From Nitrospira sp. (GTDB lineage: Bacteria; Nitrospirota; Nitrospiria; Nitrospirales; Nitrospiraceae): 64,000 bases of DNA. The first letter of the stretch is position 1. Each line of letters opens with the position of its first letter. The stretch is taken from contig CP054184.1 in NCBI GenBank assembly GCA_015709715.1, forward strand, positions 3,395,001 to 3,459,000. Reading direction: 5' to 3'. Of this stretch, positions 8,247 through 16,964 are shown piece after piece. Both the position numbers and the translations under genes were made by a program. The notes beneath the pieces are model-generated. The model saw only the letters and a list, made by a program, of their open reading frames with translations, was not told the DNA's origin and did no database searches.

Positions 8247-9224
8247 ATGACATCGAAACAAGTCGTGCAGCCCACCTCCCCGTCCTCCACCGCAGTTGCT
8301 CCCCCCCAAGCGGTTCCCATCAAAGATTCGCCTGCCGTTGAGCGGGCCTTGAACCGCAGCAAAATATATCTCTTGTTCTCGTGGAGTTTGCTGTACCCCG
8401 AGGACGAGGAGTTTTTGGATTATCTGCAATGTGGTGAATTCGTCGAAGATGGACGCGCAGCCCTTGAGGGGTTACGTGTGGCGCTGGACGGGATCGGTGG
8501 AGATCGTGCAGTCCAAAAGATTGCCTTGATGAAAAAGCAGTTCGACCAAATAGAAAAGTTGGTTGCGGCTGAATGCGTCAATTGGCAAATCGGCGACCTT
8601 CAGGCGGAACACCGCCGTGTCTTCACCAATGTCATCACCCTGGATTGTCCGCCCTACGAAACCCTCTTTGGAAACGATCACGTGTTTGCCCAGTCGCACG
8701 TCATGGGGGACATTGCAGGATTCTATAAGGCATTCGGAGTGGAGTTGTCGAAGGATGTGCATGAGCGGCTCGACCATCTCAGCGTTGAGCTGGAATTTAT
8801 GCACTTCCTCACCTACAAAGAGTCGTACTCGCGCTGCCACGATGGTATGGAAAAGACCGATATCGTCGTCGATGCGCAAAAAAAGTTCGTCAAAAACCAT
8901 ATTGGCCGCTGGGTCCCGTTGTTTTGCCGGATGTTGGCCAAAAAGTCAGACACCGGGCTGTTCAAATTGATTGCCGACTGCATGTCGGAGTGGATGGATT
9001 TTGAGGTCGCCTACCTCGGAGTAACCGTGCAGCCCTACTCCGAGGCGGATTACCGACCAGCTACCTTCAATGCTCCGGAAGGTCAAACCTACGAGTGTGG
9101 GGCGCAGGACAAAGGTAATGAGCTCAGCATGTTGCTGAGTGAAGTCGGGGCCCAATCCTTCATGGACCAAAAGACGAAAGAAAAGGACGATGAAGGGGGG
9201 CAGGGTCCCGTTGGAACTGCGTAG
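8247..9224 (+). CDS. TorD/NarJ-type molybdoenzyme chaperone (probable NXR maturation factor)
   Basis: A cytoplasmic chaperone of the TorD/DmsD/NarJ superfamily, whose members bind the apo-catalytic subunit or its Tat signal and help insert the Mo-bisMGD cofactor before export. Family-like segments are FTNVITLDCPPYETLFG, the helical SVELEFMHFLTYKE and a C-terminal helical region. Start 8247 (MTSKQVVQPTSP) is preferred over the longer frame from 8196 because GAGGAG at 8231-8236 is well placed, giving 325 residues. An N-terminal Pro/Ser-rich linker precedes the domain. NxrA here has a Tat signal, so it is the obvious client, though neither nxrA copy is adjacent. Confidence 0.85.
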   Translation: MTSKQVVQPTSPSSTAVAPPQAVPIKDSPAVERALNRSKIYLLFSWSLLYPEDEEFLDYLQCGEFVEDGRAALEGLRVALDGIGGDRAVQKIALMKKQFDQIEKLVAAECVNWQIGDLQAEHRRVFTNVITLDCPPYETLFGNDHVFAQSHVMGDIAGFYKAFGVELSKDVHERLDHLSVELEFMHFLTYKESYSRCHDGMEKTDIVVDAQKKFVKNHIGRWVPLFCRMLAKKSDTGLFKLIADCMSEWMDFEVAYLGVTVQPYSEADYRPATFNAPEGQTYECGAQDKGNELSMLLSEVGAQSFMDQKTKEKDDEGGQGPVGTA

Positions 9225-9325
9225 GGGTTCTTGGGTTGTGGGCCGTGTGGGGATTGGTTTTCGGTAGATGTCATAAGTTCTCAGTTCTTTTTTTCTTATT
9301 AATCTTTCAGAGGAGGGCATACGCA

Positions 9326-10279
9326 ATGAGACTGATGCAGACACGCAACAAGCGTTTGGTGTTTGGCATTCTGTTCTCTGCGCTGATCGTCGGCATTATG
9401 TTGACGATCGGGCAGGTGCCCCTCGCGGTCAGCCAACCGGTGACCATTCCCGTGAAGGCGATCAAGGGGGCAATCCCGATGGACGGTGCAAACCCCATTT
9501 GGGAAGGAGTGCCGGGCGTCATCATCCCATTGAGCGGCCAGACCATCACGACTCCGATGCACCCGAACATCTCGGTGAAGTCGGTGTTTGTGAAGGCGGT
9601 CACCAACGGGAAGGAATTGGGGATGCGCCTTGATTGGGCGGATCAGACCAAGAACGACACCGCGATCGGTCCTCAAGATTTCCGTGACCAAGCGGCTGTC
9701 ATGTTCCCGGTCAACACGGCTGGCGCTCCGCCGTTCCAGTGTATGGGACAGTCCGGCGGTACGGTCAACATTTGGCGATGGAATGCTGAGTGGCAAAAGG
9801 ATATCGGGAAGGACAGCGCCGGTATCTGGGACGTGGACGATCAATATCCCGGCATCTTCTGGGACTACTATTTCGAAGAGCCGGCCGGTGGGGTGACCTA
9901 TCCGGATCGTATCGGTCGCAGCCTTGGGCCATTCAATTCCGGCATTTGGTCCGGAAACATCATGTCTGACCCGACCCTGCGCGTCAGCTCCGTTGAGGAC
10001 TTGAACGCCAATGGGTTCAGCACCTTGACCACCCAGGCCCATCAGGACGTGATCGGCAACGGTGTGTGGGAGCCTTCAGGCTCTGTCAAGGGTGGTTGCT
10101 GTGTCGGCCCGACCTGGCGCATCGTGTTGAAGCGGACGCTCGAGACTGGTGATGCGAATGACACTCAGTTCAAAGCGGGTGCGTCTGTGCCAATCGCTTT
10201 CGCGGTGTGGGATGGTTCGAACATTGAACGAAACGGTATGAAGGCTCTCTCCACGTGGTTCACGCTGAAGATGCCGTGA
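9326..10279 (+). CDS. nxrC: NxrC-like periplasmic haem b subunit candidate (ethylbenzene-dehydrogenase gamma family)
   Basis: A 317-residue exported protein. Start 9326 is set by AGGAGGG at 9311-9317; the frame from 9236 has no support. An N-terminal signal peptide (KRLVFGILFSALIVGIMLTIG) is followed by the ethylbenzene dehydrogenase haem-binding fold (KAIKGAIPMDGANPIWEGVP, LRLDWADQTKND-like, VSSVEDLNANGFSTLTTQ, PIAFAVWDGSNIERNGMKALSTW). In the family, haem b is held by one Met and one Lys; M in QCMGQ and K in NGMKALS are candidates. In NXR-type enzymes this subunit would pass electrons from NxrB to periplasmic cytochromes. The nxrC assignment is by family and context. Confidence 0.8.
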   Translation: MRLMQTRNKRLVFGILFSALIVGIMLTIGQVPLAVSQPVTIPVKAIKGAIPMDGANPIWEGVPGVIIPLSGQTITTPMHPNISVKSVFVKAVTNGKELGMRLDWADQTKNDTAIGPQDFRDQAAVMFPVNTAGAPPFQCMGQSGGTVNIWRWNAEWQKDIGKDSAGIWDVDDQYPGIFWDYYFEEPAGGVTYPDRIGRSLGPFNSGIWSGNIMSDPTLRVSSVEDLNANGFSTLTTQAHQDVIGNGVWEPSGSVKGGCCVGPTWRIVLKRTLETGDANDTQFKAGASVPIAFAVWDGSNIERNGMKALSTWFTLKMP

Positions 10280-10348
10280 TCCGAGTGGCCTGATCAGGCC
10301 TCTTCTGCTCGAAGGTTTGAGTGGAATCCGTTTCGTAGGTAGTACAGG

Positions 10349-10391
10349 AAGGCCCCGAGTCCATGCCCTAGGCATGTTGATTCGGGGCCTT
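10349..10391 (+). terminator. Stacked-hairpin terminator after the NxrC-like gene
   Basis: The outer stem AAGGCCCCGA (10349-10358) pairs perfectly with TCGGGGCCTT (10382-10391). The intervening sequence holds an inner stem CATGCC/GGCATG. A short pyrimidine-rich run follows. It lies 70 bases after the stop codon at 10279, and the symmetry suggests it could act in both directions. Confidence 0.7.
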
Positions 10392-10464
10392 CTTGCATTC
10401 ATCACCCAGTGATCTCGCGATATGGCTTGTAGAGGGAAAGGGTGGTGCCAGAGGCCGGGCAGGG

Positions 10465-10494
10465 TTGCATTTGAGCTGATGTGGAGTGTATAAA
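10465..10494 (+). promoter_or_regulatory. Possible sigma-70 promoter for the radical SAM gene
   Basis: TTGCAT (10465-10470), 18 bases, then TATAAA (10489-10494), about 60 bases upstream of the radical SAM start. The boxes are moderate matches. The position after a terminator supports a new transcription unit. Confidence 0.45.
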
Positions 10495-10554
10495 GCCTGG
10501 TGGGATATTTTGTCTTAATTCTGTGATTTTACGCGGCAAATCTGGGATTTTTGC

Positions 10555-12336
10555 ATGAAAGTTTCACTGCTTTTCCCCCCGACCTGGCATCCTTCCCAAC
10601 CCTATCTTAGCCTCCCCTCCCTCACTGGATTTCTTGCTCAAGCCGGCGTGACGAATGTCTCGCAACGCGATCTGGGCATCGAGTTGCTAGATAGGGTGCT
10701 CACGCAGCAGTTTGCGCATGGCCTCTATCAGCAATTGGTGAATAAGCAGCGGAGTTTGGAGCGTGAACGAACCGGTGAGACGGGGCCCGGCAGTGCCGAG
10801 CAATTGGCGCGAGTCATTGAATCACTCGATCGCTTTCCCTACCTGTTCGATCGAATCGAGCTGTCGAAAGAAACACTCCGTGGCGAAGGTTTCTACGATA
10901 TCGAAGCCTATCGAAACAGTCTCTTTCTGATCGATAAGTGGCTGGAGGTGATCTCCTCGCTCTATTTTCCAACCCGGCTTACCGTCGTCGACAACCAATT
11001 CGGCGACTATTCCCTCTATTCGTCGAAGGATCTCATCAAGGTCATTCGCGATGAGGCGCAGAATCCCTACATCAGTCTGTTTCGGGAACACTTCCTCCCC
11101 TCGATTCTCACGGATCAACCGGACTTGGTCGGCGTCTCAATTACGGCTACCTCCCAAATTATCCCCGGCCTCACGCTGTGTCGGCTGCTCAAGGAGCGCG
11201 CGCCCGATCTGCACATTACCATTGGGGGAAGCATTTTTACTCGCCTGGTCGACAATCTCCGACGTTGTCCATGGCTCTTCGACATCACGGACGATTTTGT
11301 GGTGTTCGAAGGCGAGACTGCGCTCTTGGAATTGGTCAATCAGATGGATGGGAAGCGGGACTTCAGCAAAGTGCCGAATCTCATCTATCGCCAGAATGGA
11401 AAAATTACGGTCAACCAGCCGTTTTACTCCGAGAATATCAATCAACTTACCGCGCCTAACTACGACGGATTTCCGCTCGATCTCTACCTCTCGCCTGAGC
11501 CGGTGCTTCCGGTGCAATTCTCCCGGGGGTGCTACTACAAGGACTGCGCATTTTGCGCCTTGACGTTGGATCACCAGAATTTTCGCCAACGGGATCCGGG
11601 AAAGACGGTTGATGATCTGGAATGGCTCAAGTCGCGGTATGGGGCGCAATTCTTCTTCTTTACGGACGAATGTTTTGCCCTCTCCCCGACCAAACGGTTA
11701 TGCCAGCAGATGATCGATCGTCAGCTCAACGTCAAATGGACGTGTGAATTACGCTTCGAGAAAAACTTGAGTCGTGAACTGCTGACTCAAATGCGTGATG
11801 CCGGCTGCTTGAAGATCGTGTTCGGCTTGGAGTCCTTCAATCAGCGGGTCATGGACTTCATGAAGAAGGGCATCAAGCAGGAATCCGTCCGGCGCATTGT
11901 CGACGACTGTGTGGATCTAGGGATCGCCGTGCATTGTTACGTCATCGTGGGGTTCCCAACAGAGACACAGGATGAGGCGTTGGAAACAATGAATTTTGTC
12001 GTGGACAACAAACGACTCCATGATTCCTATGGCTTCTCTTGCCAGCCGTGCCTTTTCGACCTGGAAAAAGAGGCGCCAATTATGAATGATCCGGGCAGTT
12101 ACGGCATCAGGCGGATCATGCGTCCCGCGACCGAAGATCTGAGCCTCGGCTTTTTCTATGAAGTGCAGGGCGGGATGAGCCCGGCTCAGGCTGAGCAGCT
12201 CTATCAGCACGTTTACGAGAAGATCAGCGAGGTCGTCTGTGAATTGCCGTTCAATTACTCGATGGCCGATGGTTTGTTGTATATCGCCCGCGCCAAGTCA
12301 CAGGCCCTGGAGGTTCCGCAGCCGGCCGGGTCTTAG
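10555..12336 (+). CDS. B12-binding-domain radical SAM protein
   Basis: A 593-residue enzyme. An N-terminal cobalamin-binding Rossmann domain (about 180-260, DLVGVSITATSQIIPGLTLCRLL, HITIGGSIFTR) is followed by a radical SAM barrel. The cluster motif is RGCYYKDCAFCA, a C-x4-C-x2-C spacing rather than classical C-x3-C-x2-C, as found in other B12-radical SAM proteins. Further barrel features are FFFTDECFA, KIVFGLESFNQRVMDFMKKG and YVIVGFPTETQDEA. The N-terminal 170 residues before the B12 domain are poorly conserved. Family members perform methylations or difficult C-C chemistry. The substrate cannot be inferred, and neighbours do not suggest a pathway. Confidence 0.85.
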   Translation: MKVSLLFPPTWHPSQPYLSLPSLTGFLAQAGVTNVSQRDLGIELLDRVLTQQFAHGLYQQLVNKQRSLERERTGETGPGSAEQLARVIESLDRFPYLFDRIELSKETLRGEGFYDIEAYRNSLFLIDKWLEVISSLYFPTRLTVVDNQFGDYSLYSSKDLIKVIRDEAQNPYISLFREHFLPSILTDQPDLVGVSITATSQIIPGLTLCRLLKERAPDLHITIGGSIFTRLVDNLRRCPWLFDITDDFVVFEGETALLELVNQMDGKRDFSKVPNLIYRQNGKITVNQPFYSENINQLTAPNYDGFPLDLYLSPEPVLPVQFSRGCYYKDCAFCALTLDHQNFRQRDPGKTVDDLEWLKSRYGAQFFFFTDECFALSPTKRLCQQMIDRQLNVKWTCELRFEKNLSRELLTQMRDAGCLKIVFGLESFNQRVMDFMKKGIKQESVRRIVDDCVDLGIAVHCYVIVGFPTETQDEALETMNFVVDNKRLHDSYGFSCQPCLFDLEKEAPIMNDPGSYGIRRIMRPATEDLSLGFFYEVQGGMSPAQAEQLYQHVYEKISEVVCELPFNYSMADGLLYIARAKSQALEVPQPAGS

Positions 12337-12374
12337 GCTCCAAAGTCTGAGGCGAGGGAGGGGCGCTTGCGGCG

Positions 12375-12404
12375 TTGACCCCATTTTCTAGAGAGGGCTA
12401 TAAT
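12375..12404 (+). promoter_or_regulatory. Sigma-70-type promoter for the membrane-protein operon
   Basis: TTGACC (12375-12380), 18 bases, then a perfect TATAAT (12399-12404). The predicted start of transcription is near 12411, about 20 bases before the ATG at 12430. It probably drives the membrane protein, the TPR protein and tatA. Confidence 0.65.
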
Positions 12405-12429
12405 CACCGTTCTTCAGAGGGGCAGGGAA

Positions 12430-13551
12430 ATGTCCGCAATAGCCGCCACAGTCGAGCGTTCCACCGGACGGGTGGACGAGCAGGGGTTGCTGTTCGAATA
12501 CACCATCAAATTGGTGCTGTTCGTCGGCCTCTTTGAATTGATCCTGTATCGACTGGTTTCCCGCCTCGGCATGCACATCAGCAAAGTTGCCGCTCAACAT
12601 GAATGGATCGGCACGACCTTTCAGCTGCTCACCTCGGTCGGCTTTGCACTCCTGAATGTGGTCGCCATTTTTGTGTTCCTCGCTCTGGTAGTTTTGCTGT
12701 TGAATCGTATGCGGACCAGGGGATTGACGGGTCTCAACTGGGTGACCATTCCGTCTGTCGGGCTGCTCTTGATCCTCACGTTGGCTTTTTTGGTCGTGCC
12801 GCCGGCCATGTTGGGTTCCATCGCGTACAACGTGATTACCCTCGTGGCTATCACGGCACTGATCGTCGAATACCTGCGGCAGCCTCATGATTGGGCACAG
12901 CGGGTCATGGCGACGATCTATTATTTCGGCATCTCCGGGTGGCTCTACTACCAGATTTTTTCAACCACCTATGGGTGGATGGGCGTGCTGGCGGCGCCGC
13001 CGCTGGTGTATGAGGCGAATCGCGTCGGTGAAGCGCTCATGGTGCTAGCCAGCATCCTGGTGTTCTGGGCTTATGGACGGGGAGTGTCCTTTCGGACGAG
13101 GAATCGGCAACAGCGACGGCGCGCCTTGTGGTTCTGGTCCGTGGCCGGAGTGGTGTTCTTGGGCCTGCTGTTCATGGATTACTTTCTGGGCCGCTACAAT
13201 CCGGCGCTAGCCAACTCCATCCGGAAAGCTGGCGAAGGAATCAGTTGGGTCTTTCAGATGGGCATGGGGTATACCTTCTATCTTCCCTTTGCCTTCTATG
13301 TGGCGGGTTTATTGTGCTGGTCCTATACGGTAATCCGATTGGTCTCGATGGGGCGTGTGGCTGGGTATGGCCTCGCCTTGATGTTCATCGCCGGGTATGC
13401 TCTGTTGCTGTCGAGTTTGACATTGATGGTGATTTTGGGCGTGATGTTGTTGACGCTCGATCGTCCCAAGAGTGCGGCGAGTGAGCAAGCCGCTATTACG
13501 AGGCCGCCGTTGATGGGTACACAAGAGTCCCTGGCCGGCGGACAAGTCTAA
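12430..13551 (+). CDS. Polytopic membrane protein of unknown function
   Basis: A 373-residue protein with about nine or ten hydrophobic segments, the first at TIKLVLFVGLFELILYRL and the last at LALMFIAGYALLLSSLTLMVILGVMLL. A basic cytoplasmic loop (RTRNRQQRRR) lies near the middle. I recognise no family motif and no haem-ligand pattern. It sits between a strong promoter and the TPR/tatA genes, within the NXR accessory block. Its partners and function are unknown. Confidence 0.7.
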   Translation: MSAIAATVERSTGRVDEQGLLFEYTIKLVLFVGLFELILYRLVSRLGMHISKVAAQHEWIGTTFQLLTSVGFALLNVVAIFVFLALVVLLLNRMRTRGLTGLNWVTIPSVGLLLILTLAFLVVPPAMLGSIAYNVITLVAITALIVEYLRQPHDWAQRVMATIYYFGISGWLYYQIFSTTYGWMGVLAAPPLVYEANRVGEALMVLASILVFWAYGRGVSFRTRNRQQRRRALWFWSVAGVVFLGLLFMDYFLGRYNPALANSIRKAGEGISWVFQMGMGYTFYLPFAFYVAGLLCWSYTVIRLVSMGRVAGYGLALMFIAGYALLLSSLTLMVILGVMLLTLDRPKSAASEQAAITRPPLMGTQESLAGGQV

Positions 13552-13584
13552 TTTTGTTGTCACTCAGAAATAGGATAATTGGCT

Positions 13585-14397
13585 ATGGATGAACACACGC
13601 AGGCAGCGGGAGCAGAGCAGGGGAGTGCGGCGATCGATCCGGGCGACCAGGTGCTGAATCCCGACGAGGAAATTGCGGAGATCGAAAAACTTCTGAACAC
13701 TGAGCCGGACGACTTTCAGGCGCGCTGTCGCTTGGGAGAATTGTACTTCAGCAAGGGGCGGCTCGATGACGCACTGACGGAGGTCAAGAAGTCGATCGAG
13801 ATGGCCGAGGGGCTGCGGACCGAGATGAATCGGTCATTGGCCATGTATTACTCGAACCTCGGCACCATCTACGCCACCAAGGGGATGATGGAGGAGGCGG
13901 AAGCCGAATTCAAGCGAGCGCTCGATGTCCATGCCTATGACGTCCTGGCCCTCTTCAATCTCGGTCGGGTCCAGGCGGACAAGCGAAAATACATGGAGTC
14001 GAAGAATTATTACGAGCGTCTTGTGGAGATCACGCCCGATGATCCGATCGCATGGTACAATCTCGCGGGCGTCTACGTGGAACTCGATAACCCGCAGGTG
14101 TCCGACTACAACACCATGGATATGGCGATCCAATGTTACTTGCGAGTCCTGGAGTTAGATCCGAAACACCTGGAGGCGAGCTTCAAATTGATGGAGATCG
14201 CGCTCAATCACAAGAAAACCGATTTGGCCATCAAAGTCATGGAGAGTGCCGTTGAGCACAACCCTGACGAACCGCTGGCCTATTACAATCTGATCAGCGT
14301 GTACGACAAGTGCAAGATGTTCGAGCAGGCTGAGCAGGCCCGCCAACGCCTGAAAGAGCGATTCGCGAAGAAGGCCAAAGAGGGAGCCGCATCTTGA
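13585..14397 (+). CDS. TPR-repeat protein
   Basis: A soluble protein of about 270 residues built almost entirely of tetratricopeptide repeats, for example AMYYSNLGTIYATKGMMEEAEAEFKRAL, VLALFNLGRVQADKRKYMESKNYYERLVEITPDDP and AIQCYLRVLELDPKHLEASFKLMEI. ATG 13585 is preferred to TTG 13579 because an AGGATA motif lies about 8-9 bases upstream. No signal peptide is present. TPR proteins are interaction scaffolds. Lying 24 bases before tatA, it may share a transcript with it. Confidence 0.85.
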   Translation: MDEHTQAAGAEQGSAAIDPGDQVLNPDEEIAEIEKLLNTEPDDFQARCRLGELYFSKGRLDDALTEVKKSIEMAEGLRTEMNRSLAMYYSNLGTIYATKGMMEEAEAEFKRALDVHAYDVLALFNLGRVQADKRKYMESKNYYERLVEITPDDPIAWYNLAGVYVELDNPQVSDYNTMDMAIQCYLRVLELDPKHLEASFKLMEIALNHKKTDLAIKVMESAVEHNPDEPLAYYNLISVYDKCKMFEQAEQARQRLKERFAKKAKEGAAS

Positions 14398-14421
14398 ACG
14401 TGTGAGCAAAGGAGATACACC

Positions 14422-14712
14422 ATGTTTGGCAGTCTAGGCTTTACAGAATTGATCCTGATCCTGTTTATCGTACTGATCATTTTCGGAGCAGGGAAGTTGC
14501 CGCAGCTTGGTGAAGGGATCGGCAAGGCGATTAAGGGCTTCAAGAAGTCCGTGCATGAAGCGGACGCCATTGAGGCGGAGGCTCAGGCGCAAGCGCAACA
14601 GGCCGAACCGGTACAGGCTCAGGCCCTCCCGGCTCAACCGACTGTGTCGGCAGCCGCGCCGGCAGTGGAACAACCGGTGACTGCGGCTGCGCCGCCTCCT
14701 GCGCGCGCTTGA
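14422..14712 (+). CDS. tatA: Twin-arginine translocase subunit TatA
   Basis: A 96-residue TatA/TatE protein: a short N-terminal transmembrane helix ([19 protein letters not shown]), the [22 protein letters not shown] amphipathic helix, and an Ala/Gln/Pro-rich low-complexity tail. TatA forms the pore that exports folded cofactor-containing proteins. AAGGAGAT precedes the ATG. tatB and tatC are not in the window. Its place within the NXR accessory block fits a need to export NxrA, which carries an SRRQFLK Tat signal. Confidence 0.93.
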   Translation: MFGSLGFTELILILFIVLIIFGAGKLPQLGEGIGKAIKGFKKSVHEADAIEAEAQAQAQQAEPVQAQALPAQPTVSAAAPAVEQPVTAAAPPPARA

Positions 14713-14759
14713 GACGACCACCTCTCTAACCGACGAGCGAGGAACGGACTTACGACGTT

Positions 14760-16013
14760 ATGGAAACAGATGTTCAGTTAGCTGTGGGATATATCGAAAC
14801 GTTTGCGGGCAACGGTAAGGCGCGCAGTACCGGTGATGGAAAGCGTGCTGCCAAGGCGGGTATCCCGCTGCCTCACCACGTAGCCTTGGACCGGGAGGAG
14901 CGCTGGCTCTACTTCGCCGAGTCAGGATCGGATCGCGTACGGCGTGTCAATCTCGGGGAGGGAACCGTTCATAACTTCGCCGGAATCGGCGAGACTTGTT
15001 ATAGCGGCGACGAAGGCCCCTGCGGCGAAGCCGGTTTGTATTTGCCGCTGGATGTGGCGTGCGATTCCAGAAATGATCTGTACATTTGTGATTCCGGCAG
15101 CAATCGGATCCGCAAGGTAGATCACGAAACCGGCATCATCACGACCGTCGTTGGCACCGGCGAGCACGGATACAACGGGGACGGCCCGGCCCTGCAGACT
15201 AATCTCACCTGGCCTGCTGCGATTGCCTTCGACGCTGATGACGTGATGTACATTGCCGATACGCAGGCGCATCGTATTCGCCGGTTCGATCCTCGCACGG
15301 GGCTTGTAGAAACGGTCGCAGGGGCGTGGACAGCGGAGGATGAGGCGAGAGAGCAGCCGTTGGTGGCGCGAAATCTGGTGGTACTGTCCGGTGATGCGAT
15401 TGGGATCGATTTTAGTGACGACAACGGTTGGCTGATGCCGGTTTGTTCGGACGGTCTCGACCTATCGATGTACCTTGATGATGGGAAACCGGCGCGCGAG
15501 GCACGGCTTTATGACATCGTCGGGATCGCCGTCGATCAAGCCGGGGATGTCTATGTGGTCGACAAGGGCAGCAATCGGGTTCGGCGAATCGATCGGCGCA
15601 CAGGCTTGATTTCGACCGTAGCCGGGATTTGTCGGTATGGGTACGATGGGGACGGGAAGCAGGCCGCCAAATCGATGCTGCAGGCGCCCGAGGCGGTCGT
15701 GTTCGATCAACATAACCACGCCTATATCTCCGATACCGGGAACCATCGGGTCCGCCGGGTTGATGCCGACACGGGCGTAATCACGACGGTCGTAGGAAAC
15801 GGCGACAGCGGTTACGAAGACAAAAACATGGGCGGTTGCGGCGCCGCCCGGTTTGTCGCGAAGGATGCCGCCGGCGCGTTGAAGCATGGGGACGGCCTCC
15901 TCGCGGTGGAGGCGGTGGTGAATGCGCCGGTCGGCCTGGCCCTCGATAAACAGGGGTCGCTGTATATTTGTGAGCGGGGTGAAAACAAGATTCGGCGCGC
16001 CAAATTGTGGTAA
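14760..16013 (+). CDS. NHL-repeat beta-propeller protein
   Basis: A 417-residue protein with about six NHL repeats, such as LPHHVALDREERWLYFAESGSDRVRRV, LPLDVACDSRNDLYICDSGSNRIRKV and APEAVVFDQHNHAYISDTGNHRVRRV, alternating with GNG/GTGxxGYxGDG turns. That is enough for a six-bladed propeller. No signal peptide is seen, so a cytoplasmic scaffold or sensing role is likely, but none can be assigned. It follows tatA by about 50 bases. Confidence 0.82.
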   Translation: METDVQLAVGYIETFAGNGKARSTGDGKRAAKAGIPLPHHVALDREERWLYFAESGSDRVRRVNLGEGTVHNFAGIGETCYSGDEGPCGEAGLYLPLDVACDSRNDLYICDSGSNRIRKVDHETGIITTVVGTGEHGYNGDGPALQTNLTWPAAIAFDADDVMYIADTQAHRIRRFDPRTGLVETVAGAWTAEDEAREQPLVARNLVVLSGDAIGIDFSDDNGWLMPVCSDGLDLSMYLDDGKPAREARLYDIVGIAVDQAGDVYVVDKGSNRVRRIDRRTGLISTVAGICRYGYDGDGKQAAKSMLQAPEAVVFDQHNHAYISDTGNHRVRRVDADTGVITTVVGNGDSGYEDKNMGGCGAARFVAKDAAGALKHGDGLLAVEAVVNAPVGLALDKQGSLYICERGENKIRRAKLW

Positions 16014-16032
16014 CGCGGGGCGACCGGATCAC

Positions 16033-16053
16033 GCGTCTCCCACGGTGAGACGC
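16033..16053 (+). terminator. Small hairpin between the NHL and second NxrC-like genes
   Basis: GCGTCTC (16033-16039) pairs with GAGACGC (16047-16053) across a 7-base loop, 20 bases after the NHL stop. There is no T-run, so it may be an RNA-stability hairpin or a weak terminator. Confidence 0.3.
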
Positions 16054-16091
16054 CTGCGCAGTTTCTCGATATAGGACATTCGGACCGGGGC

Positions 16092-16934
16092 ATGAGGCGA
16101 ATGACGGCGGTTCAGACTTCCCGTATCAGGCTTGTGTCCTTTCTGTCCGGTCTCTTCGTCCTCGCCCTGGTGCTGGGTGGCGTTGGTATTCCTATCGTAA
16201 GTTCCGAGGGCATGATTATTCGTGCCCAGGCCGTTCCCGGCGAGATTCCCACCGCCCCCGATGATCCTCTCTGGCAGAAAATTCCCCCGATGACCCTGCC
16301 GCTAAGCGGCCAGATCATCACGAGGCCGGTATGGCCGGAGCCCACCGCGCGAGCCCTTGCCGTACGCGCGGTGCATAACGGGACCGACATCGCGTTTTTG
16401 CTTGAGTGGCAGGACAATACGAAAAACGACCGGTTGACCCCCGGGACTTTCCGGGACGGAGTGGCGCTGGGGCTTCCACTCGGTGACGCACCGGCATTTT
16501 TCTGCATGGGACAATTGGATCACTATATCAATATCTGGCACTGGAAAGCCGATTGGCAGAGCGATATCGATCGGCGTGCCGCCAGGACAACCGAGAAAGA
16601 CAAGGGAGGGAGCGGCGAACCTCGGCGGTTCGAGGTGATTCCACGTCGCGCCTCTTCGGTAGAGGATCTGATCGGCGGCGGTTTCAGCACGCTGACCACC
16701 AAGGAGAAACAGGGACGCGTGCAGGGCAAGGCTACATGGAAAGACGGGACGTGGCATGTCGTGATGCGGCGCCCCTTGTCCAGCGAGGAGCAGGATAACG
16801 AGGCCAAGCTGATTCCCGGACGGATTCAGGCCGTCTCTTTTGCCGTCTGGAATGGTGAGAACAAAGAACGGAACGGTCAGAAAGCGGTGGCGCCGTGGTT
16901 CCAACTGGCCTTGGACCCAGCCACAAAAATGTAA
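16092..16934 (+). CDS. Second NxrC-like haem-subunit candidate
   Basis: A 280-residue paralogue of the protein at 9326. It has a signal peptide (RLVSFLSGLFVLALVLGGVGIPIV) and the same landmarks in the same order: DPLWQKIPPMTLPLSGQIIT, LLEWQDNTKND, FFCMGQ, INIWHWKADWQ, ASSVEDLIGGGFSTLTTK and VSFAVWNGENKERNGQKAVAPWFQL. The candidate Met ligand (CMGQ) and Lys ligand (GQKAV) are both kept. It lacks the segment of about 50 residues between the IWHW and SSVEDL blocks found in the first copy. An internal ATG at 16101 is an alternative start. It may be an alternative gamma subunit or serve another molybdoenzyme. Confidence 0.78.
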   Translation: MRRMTAVQTSRIRLVSFLSGLFVLALVLGGVGIPIVSSEGMIIRAQAVPGEIPTAPDDPLWQKIPPMTLPLSGQIITRPVWPEPTARALAVRAVHNGTDIAFLLEWQDNTKNDRLTPGTFRDGVALGLPLGDAPAFFCMGQLDHYINIWHWKADWQSDIDRRAARTTEKDKGGSGEPRRFEVIPRRASSVEDLIGGGFSTLTTKEKQGRVQGKATWKDGTWHVVMRRPLSSEEQDNEAKLIPGRIQAVSFAVWNGENKERNGQKAVAPWFQLALDPATKM

Positions 16935-16964
16935 TCGCTCTTGATAGGATGAAATCAGTGTCGG

